A stretch of DNA of 15,192 nucleotides, from contig DAIMYQ010000035.1 in NCBI GenBank assembly GCA_036734385.1, forward strand, positions 1-15,192, written 5' to 3'. The DNA comes from JAAYPI01 sp036734385. GTDB lineage: Bacteria; Bacteroidota; Bacteroidia; Bacteroidales; Paludibacteraceae. The position numbers and the translations under genes were made by a program. This document shows positions 1 to 6,804 of this stretch, piece by piece. The notes beneath the pieces were generated by a model that worked only from the letters and a program-made list of their open reading frames with translations, ran no database searches and was not told the DNA's origin. Within the stretch, counting starts at the first letter, position 1. Every line of letters begins with the position of its first letter.

Positions 1-17
1 CCGCCAGGAACCTCTCT

Positions 18-59
18 AAGAACAGGAAATAATTCATTTTATTTCCTGTTCTTTTTTTT
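18..59 (+). terminator. Rho-independent terminator of an unseen upstream plus-strand gene
   Basis: The arms AAGAACAGGAAAT (18-30) and ATTTCCTGTTCTT (41-53) are perfect 13-bp complements around a 10-base loop, and a T run continues to base 59. The T tract follows the hairpin only on the plus strand, so it mainly ends a gene entering from the left. A TAA at 17-19 just before the stem could be that gene's stop, but too little is visible to call it. The M42 peptidase gene on the other strand ends at base 60, so the hairpin sits between convergent genes and may help end both. Confidence 0.85.
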
Positions 60-1148
60 CTACATATGAGATGGAACAAAATCTACAATAGCATCTTTGT
101 CTATTACTTTGATTGTTTCAACTAATAAGGAAATAATTTCGTCTACATCTCTCAAATCGCACATTTCTACTTGCGTATGCATATATCTATTGGGCACGCT
201 GATTAATGCTGTGGCTACCCCTTGTCTAGCAAGTTGCATATGAGCAGTATCTGTTCCTCCTGTTGCTGATTTAGAAGCCACATCTTGGTACTGGATGTTG
301 TTTTGCTGTGCTGTTTGTTGTAACAACCTTACTAAAACCACATTATTATCTGCACTATGGGTAATAGAAGCTCCTCCGCCAAGTCTCATTTTGCCATATT
401 TTCGTTCTTCTATACCTGGCACATCGGTAGCAATACCCACGTCTAAACAAAAACCTACGTGTGGATTTACCTTAAAAGTACTTGTAATAGCACCTCTGGC
501 TCCCAATTCTTCTTGTGAGGTAGCTACACCATATACGCCTACTTTAAGTTGTTGTGTTGATAAATTACGAAGAACCTCAGCTACAATAAATGCACCAATT
601 TTGTCATCCATCCCTTTAGATACAATTTTGTGTTGACCTAAATAATGAAAATTGGATTTAATAGCTACTGGATCGCCTACTTCAACCAAATTAGCAGCTT
701 CCTCTTCCGAATCTACGCCTATGTCTATCCATAAATCTTCTAACTCAATGGCTTTGGTTCGCTCAGTTGGCGATTGAACATGAATGGGGATTTTACCCAA
801 CACGCCACTTATAGTACCTTTTTTGGTAATCACTACCACTTCACTACCTGGCAAACTCAACAAGTCGATGCCTCCCAGCCTACGTACATATAAGTAACCT
901 TCTTTAGAAATATACATCACCTGCAAACCTATTTCGTCATAATGACCTGCAATCATAATTTTAAATTCCGCTTGGGGATTAAGCACCCCTATAGAATTGT
1001 TTAACACATCACCACTTACTTCTGCAAATTGATTTACATAGTTTTGCCATACTTTTGCCGCGTTTACTTCGTAACCTGAAGGAGAATTTGTTGAAAGTAA
1101 CTCTTTTAAAAAAGATAGATTTTGCTGGTCTAAATTTTTGTAACTCAT
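60..1148 (-). CDS. M42 family metallopeptidase (glutamyl/leucyl aminopeptidase-like)
   Basis: This 362-residue protein fits the usual length of M42 aminopeptidases, cytoplasmic dinuclear-metal enzymes that trim N-terminal residues from peptides and often form large TET-type assemblies. The family motifs are all present in order: AGHYDEIG with H69 and D71, KGMDDKIGAF with the likely bridging aspartate D181, the SQEELGARGA segment with catalytic E213 and metal ligand E214, CLDVG with D236, and the C-terminal NRYMHTQVE with H324. An N-terminal NSPSGYE segment is also typical. There is no signal peptide. The ATG at 1146-1148 is the natural start because the family N-terminus follows at once. The gene lies 45 bases downstream of the zinc-ribbon gene on the same strand and may be co-transcribed with it; I saw no clear promoter of its own. 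Substrate preference cannot be read from the sequence. Confidence 0.93.
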   Translation of the reverse strand: MSYKNLDQQNLSFLKELLSTNSPSGYEVNAAKVWQNYVNQFAEVSGDVLNNSIGVLNPQAEFKIMIAGHYDEIGLQVMYISKEGYLYVRRLGGIDLLSLPGSEVVVITKKGTISGVLGKIPIHVQSPTERTKAIELEDLWIDIGVDSEEEAANLVEVGDPVAIKSNFHYLGQHKIVSKGMDDKIGAFIVAEVLRNLSTQQLKVGVYGVATSQEELGARGAITSTFKVNPHVGFCLDVGIATDVPGIEERKYGKMRLGGGASITHSADNNVVLVRLLQQTAQQNNIQYQDVASKSATGGTDTAHMQLARQGVATALISVPNRYMHTQVEMCDLRDVDEIISLLVETIKVIDKDAIVDFVPSHM

Positions 1149-1193
1149 CGTTTTTTATTTAATTAGTATACTATTTTATTATATAACACGCCA

Positions 1194-1652
1194 TTATTCA
1201 TACGTTTGTAACAAAATCCCTTGTATGGTGTTTGAGTCCTGTTTATCCACCTTAGCAATACAGTGCTGAATCCGTTTTCTGAATTTCCAACAAGTCATCT
1301 GATTGAGTCCTAACTGAAAAGAATACGTATAGGACGAAAACTCATCTCCTAACATACACACATGATAGGCTATAAAAAAAGCCTTGTTAATCGGAAATTT
1401 TATGTTATGAAACAAGGTATGAGCCGTTGCCGATTCTTCTTTTTTACAACGCGTACAACGCCTTGAAAAGGGGGTTTTTCCTTCGCAATAATTAGTATGG
1501 TTGCAATTGCGGCACACAAAACCATCTTTCCATTTTACTTGCGACACAAACTCCAGCACTTTATCAGCATCTTCGCATAATTGCTGTGCAAACTCAGCAG
1601 ATATTTCGTTCTTAAAAAGCATCAATGTTCTTTCGTTTGTAATTTCTGGCAA
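1194..1652 (-). CDS. IS1595-type transposase zinc-ribbon protein, no DDE domain
   Basis: This short protein (152 residues from a TTG at 1650-1652, or 142 from an ATG ending at 1622) resembles the N-terminal part of IS1595-family transposases. It shows a helical start, a KWKDGFVCRNC segment, and a zinc ribbon built from C47/C50 and C66/C69, followed by the HTLFHNIKFPINKAFFIAYH region and a putative helix-turn-helix (LGLNQMTCWKFRKRI). The catalytic DDE/ISXO2-like domain that should follow is absent; the frame ends cleanly at TAA. I found no convincing terminal inverted repeats around it. It may be a transposase remnant or a stand-alone DNA-binding protein. No in-frame ATG exists upstream of the TTG, so the start is uncertain. 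It is divergent from the methyltransferase cassette, with about 106 bases between them. Confidence 0.7.
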   Translation of the reverse strand: MPEITNERTLMLFKNEISAEFAQQLCEDADKVLEFVSQVKWKDGFVCRNCNHTNYCEGKTPFSRRCTRCKKEESATAHTLFHNIKFPINKAFFIAYHVCMLGDEFSSYTYSFQLGLNQMTCWKFRKRIQHCIAKVDKQDSNTIQGILLQTYE

Positions 1653-1699
1653 ATATATACATTTTTTTAGTGATAATAAAATAATTCATAGTGATACTA

Positions 1700-1729
1700 T
1701 TGTAATATAAAATAATTTTTGTATTTTTG
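1700..1729 (+). promoter_or_regulatory. Bacteroidota-type promoter of the methyltransferase cassette
   Basis: TATTTTTG at 1722-1729 matches the Bacteroidota -7 consensus TAnnTTTG, and TTG at 1700-1702 lies exactly 19 bases upstream, the expected -33 spacing. Transcription would begin a few bases after 1729, giving a leader of roughly 20-25 bases before the ATG at 1759. No operator is obvious, although the AT-rich region 1653-1758 also serves the divergent zinc-ribbon gene. Confidence 0.7.
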
Positions 1730-1758
1730 CACATTATTTACAATAAACAAGTATCTTT

Positions 1759-2400
1759 ATGATAACAGATGCAATCAACAAACGATATTCTTCATTAAGC
1801 GAAACGACGTGCTGTTTGTCTTGCGGAGGTGCTATAAACTATGCCAATCCATTGGTTGGTGAAGTGTGTGTAGATTTGGGCAGTGGCAGAGGAAATGATG
1901 TTGTACGTTTGGCAGAAACGGTAGGCAACAATGGGTATGTATATGGTATAGATATATCCGAAGGAATGATTGCCAAAGCACAATCGTTGATTGAAAAATT
2001 CGACATAACAAATGCAAAAATCATTCAGAGTAATTTGGAAAATATCCCACTACAAGATAACAGCGTAGATGTAGTTATTTCTAATTGCACCATAAATCAT
2101 GCCTCCAATAAACAAGCGGTGTGGTCTGAGATTTTTCGCATTTTAAAACCAGCTGGTCGATTTGTGGTAAGTGATATTTACGCCACTCACGAAATTGCGG
2201 CTGAATATAAAAACGACCCACAAGCAGTAGCTGAATGTTGGGCAGGTGCATCTACACGTGCTACTTATTTATATACACTTGAGGATACTGGTTTTGAAAA
2301 CATCAATATACTCGAAGAATCTTTGCCCTATGCCAAAGGGAAAGCTGAAGTAGCCAGTTTTACTGTAACAGGAAAAAAACCAATAGATAAAATCCGATAA
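1759..2400 (+). CDS. ArsM-like SAM-dependent methyltransferase
   Basis: This 213-residue class I methyltransferase has motif I VDLGSGRGND (38-47), an acidic motif II at D65 (YGIDIS) and a post-motif region LKPAGRFVVSDI (128-139). It looks most like the arsenite methyltransferases: the N-terminal ETTCCLSCGG segment (C18, C19, C22), the VISNCTINH motif with C109, and the AECWAGA motif with C159. C109 and C159 are 50 residues apart, as are the two As(III)-binding cysteines of the best-studied ArsM. ArsM enzymes add methyl groups to trivalent arsenic bound by cysteine thiols, with thiol reductants. The C-terminal domain is shorter than in many ArsM proteins. The gene opens a cassette with a Cys-rich peptide, a radical SAM/SPASM enzyme and a thioredoxin reductase fusion, so the real acceptor may be the peptide or a metalloid bound to it. 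No arsR, acr3 or arsC is visible in the window. Confidence 0.78.
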   Translation: MITDAINKRYSSLSETTCCLSCGGAINYANPLVGEVCVDLGSGRGNDVVRLAETVGNNGYVYGIDISEGMIAKAQSLIEKFDITNAKIIQSNLENIPLQDNSVDVVISNCTINHASNKQAVWSEIFRILKPAGRFVVSDIYATHEIAAEYKNDPQAVAECWAGASTRATYLYTLEDTGFENINILEESLPYAKGKAEVASFTVTGKKPIDKIR

Positions 2401-2442
2401 CAACGGATCTTTCACTTTTACTTAATTTAATACTATTTTTTT

Positions 2443-2547
2443 ATGAAAAGTTTAGTGAAAAAACGCTGTGCATGTAACAGCAACTCATCGAAACAAGCTC
2501 AATGTTGTGCTAAAGTTTCGAGCATAGTGGCTGGTTGTCACGACTAA
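2443..2547 (+). CDS. 34-residue Cys-rich peptide, candidate RiPP precursor or metal ligand
   Basis: An ATG at 2443 opens a 34-codon frame ending in TAA at 2545-2547, between the methyltransferase (42 bases upstream) and the radical SAM gene. The product is basic at its start (MKSLVKKR) and has five cysteines: C9, C11, C21, C22 and C32, arranged C-x-C, C-C and a single C near a GCHD end. It has no aromatic residues, no hydrophobic signal peptide and no GG leader-cleavage motif. This size, composition and position fit a substrate of the downstream SPASM enzyme, for example for thioether or other Cys-centred modification. A small metallothionein-like thiol carrier is an alternative. I do not recognise a named precursor family. 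Support comes from context, the preceding AT-rich leader and the hairpin that follows; no homologues could be checked. Confidence 0.65.
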   Translation: MKSLVKKRCACNSNSSKQAQCCAKVSSIVAGCHD

Positions 2548-2568
2548 GTGTACTATGCAGAGTAACCG

Positions 2569-2600
2569 TATCGGGGAATTCGTTCCCCGATATATTTTAT
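2569..2600 (+). terminator. Perfect hairpin with TTCG loop between peptide and maturase genes
   Basis: TATCGGGGAA (2569-2578) and TTCCCCGATA (2583-2592) pair perfectly over 10 bp with a TTCG tetraloop, followed by the T-rich TATTTTATT. It starts 21 bases after the stop of the Cys-rich peptide and 53 bases before the radical SAM start. It could act as a partial terminator or a 3'-end stabiliser, giving much more peptide mRNA than maturase mRNA. No separate promoter for the radical SAM gene was found after it, so some read-through is expected. Confidence 0.7.
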
Positions 2601-2645
2601 TCATAGTTAGATTTTTAACACCCCTATTTTAATACAATTTTTTGC

Positions 2646-3968
2646 ATGAAAAAATCCAAACACACCATACTTGTTCCAATTACTGACTCAAGTGATTATT
2701 TTGCAGTCAATCCGCTTCACAAATCAGCCGACATCCTCTCTGAAAATGAAGCTAAATGCTTAAAAAACAACATAGATGTGGAAGGTAATTTTACAAGCAA
2801 CAAGTATATAGTAGATGAAGAAACAGAAAAACGAACTTTCAAATTAGCGTACCTCGATTTTATTGACAAACGTGAAGATGAAGAAACTCAATTGTTTTTT
2901 GTGCCCAATTATTCGTGCAATTTTGCTTGTTCGTATTGCTATCAAGAAGGATATAATCCCATTCAGCAAAAACTAACAACGGAGATAATAGATGCATTTT
3001 TTGCGTATGTTGCCACACAATTTGCACAGAAAAAAAAGTACATCACGATTTTTGGAGGCGAACCCTTGTTGCCAAACGAACAACAACGCGAACTCATTGC
3101 CTATTTTATAAAAAAAGCTACCACGGCTCAGCTTGATATTGCCATTGTAACAAATGGCTACACCTTGCTTTCGTATATAGACATACTAAAAAAAGCACGT
3201 ATTCGCGAAATTCAAGTTACGCTTGACGGAACCGAGCAGGTACACAACAACAGAAGGTATTTAAAAGGGAAACAAAATACTTTTAATCAAATAGTTAAGG
3301 GCATAGATGCATGCATGGAAGCTGAAATGCCCATAAACTTACGTATGGTAGTTGATAAAGAGAACATAGATAATTTAGTAGAGTTTTCTCAATTTGCTAT
3401 TGACAAAGGGTGGACAAAATCGCCCTATTTTAAGACTCAGATAGGTAGAAACTACGAATTACATTTTTGTAACAGTACTCCTGACAAATTATTTGATAGG
3501 GCTACTCTTTACAAAAAAATATATGAATTGCTCAAAGAACATCCACACATTGCTGAATTTTATAAACCGGCTTTCTCTATATCAAAATACATTGCTGAAA
3601 ACGAAGAACTCCCAACTCCCCTATTTGATTCGTGTCCAGCTTGTAAAACCGAATGGGCATTTGATTTTACAGGCACAATTTATTCGTGTACTGCTACTGT
3701 CGGCAAAAAAGGAGAAGAGCTGGGCACCTTTTACCCACACATCACTCATAATGAATCACTTATTGCCGAATGGCAAAACAGAGACATCACTACCATTGAG
3801 ACTTGTAAAAATTGTGAGGTAGCCCTGGCTTGTGGCGGAGGCTGTGCTTCTGTTGCAAAAAACAAACATGGGCATGTAAATAGCCCCGACTGTAGACCCA
3901 TAAAAGAACTACTGTCGTTAGGTGCAGCATATTATTTCTCAAATACCCCCATTGATACCAAAAATTAA
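2646..3968 (+). CDS. Radical SAM/SPASM protein, probable peptide maturase
   Basis: This 440-residue enzyme has the radical SAM cluster motif C91-x3-C95-x2-C98, followed by FGGEPL (136-141), TNGY (169-172) and QVTLDG (190-195). The C-terminus is a full SPASM domain for auxiliary iron-sulfur clusters: C330-x2-C333-x9-G-x4-C348, then C387-x2-C390-x5-C396-x3-C400 and C416. The first 80 residues, with a YFAVNPLHKSADILSENEA segment, resemble the N-terminal part of SPASM peptide maturases that read a 'YNPLSG'-like strand before the barrel. Such enzymes use 5'-deoxyadenosyl radicals to form thioether or carbon-carbon links, or other changes, in peptides or proteins. The preceding Cys-rich mini-gene is the obvious substrate candidate. 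The ATG at 2646 directly precedes the recognisable N-terminus. The next gene starts 16 bases on, so the two are co-transcribed. It could instead be a sulfatase-type maturase, but no sulfatase is nearby. Confidence 0.88.
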   Translation: MKKSKHTILVPITDSSDYFAVNPLHKSADILSENEAKCLKNNIDVEGNFTSNKYIVDEETEKRTFKLAYLDFIDKREDEETQLFFVPNYSCNFACSYCYQEGYNPIQQKLTTEIIDAFFAYVATQFAQKKKYITIFGGEPLLPNEQQRELIAYFIKKATTAQLDIAIVTNGYTLLSYIDILKKARIREIQVTLDGTEQVHNNRRYLKGKQNTFNQIVKGIDACMEAEMPINLRMVVDKENIDNLVEFSQFAIDKGWTKSPYFKTQIGRNYELHFCNSTPDKLFDRATLYKKIYELLKEHPHIAEFYKPAFSISKYIAENEELPTPLFDSCPACKTEWAFDFTGTIYSCTATVGKKGEELGTFYPHITHNESLIAEWQNRDITTIETCKNCEVALACGGGCASVAKNKHGHVNSPDCRPIKELLSLGAAYYFSNTPIDTKN

Positions 3969-3984
3969 TAAAACACAATAGAAT

Positions 3985-5259
3985 ATGAAAGAAATTACTG
4001 CAAATGAATTTGACCAAGAGGTCTTAAAAGGAGAAAAAGTCGTAGTTGACTTTTATTCAACAGAATGTCCTCCTTGCGAAGCTTTATTTCCAAAATACGA
4101 GGCTGTAGCGGAATTGTACGGACACAAAATTAAATTCTTAAAAATTTACCGACAAGGAAACAGAGAGCTCGCCACTCAACTAGGCGTCTCCTCGTCTCCC
4201 ACACTTTTATTTTTTGAAAACGGCAAGCAAATTCTTGACACCATCAGCGGTGGAATAAAGAAATCGGAAATTACAGCTCGTTTAAACCAAATGTTAACTG
4301 AGAATGAAATTGCTGAGATACAAAAAAAACAACAACGAAGCGTAAGTGAATACGATGTGGCTATTTTGGGTGGTGGTCCTGCGGGCTTAACTGCTGGCAT
4401 CTATTTAGGACAAGCAAAAGTAAAAACCGTGCTCATCGACCCAGCTTTGCCAGGAGGATACATGGGCATCACACACCAAGTATCTAATTATCCCGGCTTT
4501 GTAGAGGCACAAAATGGCTATATGTTGGCACACTATATGAGCGAACAAGCAAAACAAACGGGCATCGATTTTAAAGTAGCCGTAGATATAACATCAGTTG
4601 ATTTGGTGAAAAAGGAAATCGTAATTGATGAATTAGAAACCATCAAAGCAAAAAAAATTATCATTGCTACTGGCACCAGCCCCAACACAATGAATGCTCC
4701 TGGCGAAAAAGAATACAAAGGAAAAGGAATTTCATATTGTGCTACTTGCGACGCTAAATACTTTGTTGACAAAGAAGTAACAGTAATTGGCGGAGGAAAC
4801 TCAGCCGTAGAAGAAGCACTGTTTATTAGCAAATTTGCTAGCAAAATTACGATGATTCATCAGTTTGATGCACTTACAGCCAACAAAACAGCTATCGAAC
4901 AACTACAAGCTAATGAAAAAATTACAGTTAAGTACGAACACGAACCCCGTAAATTTGAAAAACGTGGCGAAAAAATGGTAACAACCATCGAAAACTTACG
5001 CACCAAAGAAATCTCGGAACTAGCTTCTGATGGGGTTTTTGTATTTATTGGATTTAAAGCAAACCTTGCTTTTCTTAACACCAACGCTATCCCAGCTTTA
5101 GATAATTGGGGATACATCCAAACAGATGAAGACCGCAAAACTTCAATCTCTGATGTGTATGCTATCGGAGACATCGTAAGCAAAAAGTACCGCCAAATTA
5201 CCACTGCTGTGGCAGATGGAACCATTGCCGCTATAACAATATCCAAGGAGCTCAACTAA
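3985..5259 (+). CDS. Thioredoxin-thioredoxin reductase fusion protein
   Basis: Residues 1 to about 105 form a thioredoxin fold with the redox pair C28-P-P-C31, a variant of the usual CGPC, and the cis-proline segment SSSPTLLFFENG. After a short linker, residues from about 120 to 424 are a low-molecular-weight NADPH thioredoxin reductase: FAD-binding ILGGGPAG (near 126-133), the redox-active C252-A-T-C255, the second dinucleotide site VIGGGNSA (near 267-274) and the C-terminal FAD motif AIGDI (393-397). The protein should pass electrons from NADPH to its own thioredoxin and on to disulfides, in the cytoplasm. Known natural fusions, such as that of Mycobacterium leprae, carry thioredoxin at the C-terminus; here the order is reversed. 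As last gene of the cassette it probably supplies dithiol electrons to the methyltransferase or keeps the Cys-rich peptide reduced. Confidence 0.93.
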   Translation: MKEITANEFDQEVLKGEKVVVDFYSTECPPCEALFPKYEAVAELYGHKIKFLKIYRQGNRELATQLGVSSSPTLLFFENGKQILDTISGGIKKSEITARLNQMLTENEIAEIQKKQQRSVSEYDVAILGGGPAGLTAGIYLGQAKVKTVLIDPALPGGYMGITHQVSNYPGFVEAQNGYMLAHYMSEQAKQTGIDFKVAVDITSVDLVKKEIVIDELETIKAKKIIIATGTSPNTMNAPGEKEYKGKGISYCATCDAKYFVDKEVTVIGGGNSAVEEALFISKFASKITMIHQFDALTANKTAIEQLQANEKITVKYEHEPRKFEKRGEKMVTTIENLRTKEISELASDGVFVFIGFKANLAFLNTNAIPALDNWGYIQTDEDRKTSISDVYAIGDIVSKKYRQITTAVADGTIAAITISKELN

Positions 5260-5274
5260 CCTGATTCCTCTAAC

Positions 5275-5328
5275 AATATCCTATTTTTGTAGCATTTTTG
5301 CTGTCAAAAATAGGATATTTTGGTTTCT
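5275..5328 (+). terminator. Strong terminator of the cassette
   Basis: The arms at 5275-5289 (AATATCCTATTTTTG) and 5305-5319 (CAAAAATAGGATATT) are perfect 15-bp complements. The 15-base loop contains a second small stem, AGCA (5291-5294) with TGCT (5299-5302). T-rich sequence follows. It lies 16 bases after the stop of the thioredoxin reductase fusion and separates the cassette from the lysine genes. Confidence 0.85.
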
Positions 5329-5406
5329 AAGTCCTCATCTTGTAACTATCTATTCAATTTTCTATTTTTTACATTCAAAAATAAGTAGGTAATTCAGTAC
5401 AATGAT

Positions 5407-5414
5407 TACCTTTG
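5407..5414 (+). promoter_or_regulatory. Candidate -7 promoter element for lysC-lysA
   Basis: TACCTTTG matches the Bacteroidota -7 consensus TAnnTTTG and lies 44 bases before the lysC start. No good TTG/TTTG is seen at the expected -33 distance, so the promoter is either weak or activator-dependent. The 7-bp inverted repeat AGTACAA (5396-5402) / TTGTACT (5412-5418) flanks and overlaps this element and could be an operator. I see no lysine riboswitch or leader peptide in 5321-5458. Confidence 0.55.
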
Positions 5415-5458
5415 TACTCCAAAATTTCAAGCTAAATAAACATTAACGCTTAATCAGA

Positions 5459-6778
5459 ATGAAAGTATTAAAATTTGGTGGAACATCTGTAGGATCCGCA
5501 CAGCGCATGCAACATGTAGCAAACTTAATCTGCGACGGAAGTCAAAAAATTGTTGTTTTATCAGCTATGTCAGGCACAACGAATACCTTAGTAGAAATTT
5601 CAGATTATTTATACAAAAAAAATCAAAGCAGTGCCAATGAGGTTGTTAACAATCTCGAAAAAAAGTACATCTCCGTTATTAACGAATTATATAGCACCAA
5701 AGAATATAAAGAAAAAGCTTCAGAAGCGTTAAAGAATAACTTTTCTTTCTTGCGCAATTTTACCAAGAACTCCGTTTTTACTCTTTTTGATGAAAAGGCG
5801 ATTTTGGCTCAAGGGGAATTGATGTCTACGGTTATGATGCATTTCTATTTGACAGAGATAGGTAAAAACTCTGTTTTGCTACCAGCTTTGGACTATATGC
5901 GCATTGACAAAAACAATGAACCTGATGCCGGATACATTAAGGAAAACATTGCTAAAGAATTGTCCAAACAACCAGATGCAGAGCTATATATCACACAAGG
6001 TTTTATTTGCCGCAACGCATATGGAGAAATTGATAATTTACAACGTGGAGGTAGTGATTATTCGGCATCATTGATAGGTGCAGCAATACATGCAGAAGAA
6101 ATAGAGATTTGGACAGACATTGACGGAGTGCACAATAATGATCCCCGTTTCATTGACAATACAAGTCCTATAGCAAAACTTCATTTCGAAGAAGCTGCCG
6201 AGTTAGCTTATTTTGGTGCTAAAATTTTACATCCGACATGCATTCTTCCAGCAAAACTTGAAAACATACCGGTTCGTCTTTTGAATACGTTAGACCCTTC
6301 TGCCGAAGGGACTCTCATTTCGACAGACATTACTCCCGGTAAAATAGAAGCTGTAGCTGCTAAAGATAATATTACTGCAATTAAAATTAAGTCCGGACGC
6401 ATGTTGTTGGCCTACGGATTTATGCGTAAGGTCTTTGAAATATTTGAAAGCTATCAAACCTCCATTGATATGATTGCAACATCGGAAGTTGGTATTTCAG
6501 TTTCTATTGATAACAACAAACATTTGGACGATATTGTAAACGAATTGAAAAAATTCGGAACGGTAAGTGTCAATAAAGATATGGTTATTATTTGTGTTGT
6601 AGGAGACCTACCTTTCACCAATGTTGGATTCCAAGCAAAGGTAGTTTCTGCATTAAAAGAAATTCCTATAAGGATGATTTCATACGGAGGAAGCAACTAT
6701 AATATTTCTTTTTTAATAAATGCTGAAGATAAGAAAAGAGCTTTACAAGCGTTAAGTAATAATTTATTCAACAATTGA
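5459..6778 (+). CDS. lysC: Monofunctional aspartate kinase
   Basis: Aspartate kinase phosphorylates aspartate, the first committed step towards lysine, diaminopimelate, threonine and methionine. This 439-residue protein begins with the diagnostic MKVLKFGGTSVGSA and carries the RGGSDYSA motif (196-203) and the WTDIDGVHNNDPR segment (218-230), which belong to the amino-acid-kinase catalytic domain. The remaining part from about residue 300 fits a tandem ACT regulatory domain, including GISVSIDNN and a second ACT-like stretch ending in INAEDKKRALQAL. There is no homoserine dehydrogenase domain, so this is the monofunctional form. The ATG at 5459 starts the conserved N-terminus. lysA follows after 26 bases, and the pair is probably an operon dedicated to lysine and diaminopimelate. 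Feedback by lysine is likely from the ACT domains but cannot be proven here. Confidence 0.95.
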   Translation: MKVLKFGGTSVGSAQRMQHVANLICDGSQKIVVLSAMSGTTNTLVEISDYLYKKNQSSANEVVNNLEKKYISVINELYSTKEYKEKASEALKNNFSFLRNFTKNSVFTLFDEKAILAQGELMSTVMMHFYLTEIGKNSVLLPALDYMRIDKNNEPDAGYIKENIAKELSKQPDAELYITQGFICRNAYGEIDNLQRGGSDYSASLIGAAIHAEEIEIWTDIDGVHNNDPRFIDNTSPIAKLHFEEAAELAYFGAKILHPTCILPAKLENIPVRLLNTLDPSAEGTLISTDITPGKIEAVAAKDNITAIKIKSGRMLLAYGFMRKVFEIFESYQTSIDMIATSEVGISVSIDNNKHLDDIVNELKKFGTVSVNKDMVIICVVGDLPFTNVGFQAKVVSALKEIPIRMISYGGSNYNISFLINAEDKKRALQALSNNLFNN

Positions 6779-6800
6779 TATTTATAAAATTTATAAATAT
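6778..6800. repeat. AT-only palindrome in the lysC-lysA gap
   Basis: ATATTTATAAA (6778-6788) and TTTATAAATAT (6790-6800) are perfect 11-bp complements around one base, filling almost the whole 26-base gap. With only A-T pairs the RNA hairpin would be weak, so it is more likely low-complexity sequence or a protein-binding site than a terminator. Confidence 0.5.
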
Positions 6801-6804
6801 TTGA

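Noticed and set aside
1149..1758. Terminal inverted repeats that would define a complete IS around the zinc-ribbon gene
   Set aside because: Similar AT-rich strings (TAGTATACTATT near 1166 and TAGTGATACTATT near 1690) occur on both sides, but in direct orientation and imperfectly; no paired inverted ends or target duplications could be found.
2555..2632. A 25-codon frame starting with ATG at 2555, running over the hairpin
   Set aside because: It overlaps the perfect hairpin, has no recognisable composition beyond hydrophobic residues, and the Cys-rich frame just upstream is far better supported.
4860..5255. Long minus-strand frame opposite the thioredoxin reductase
   Set aside because: It is the shadow of a clearly recognised plus-strand gene and shows no family features.
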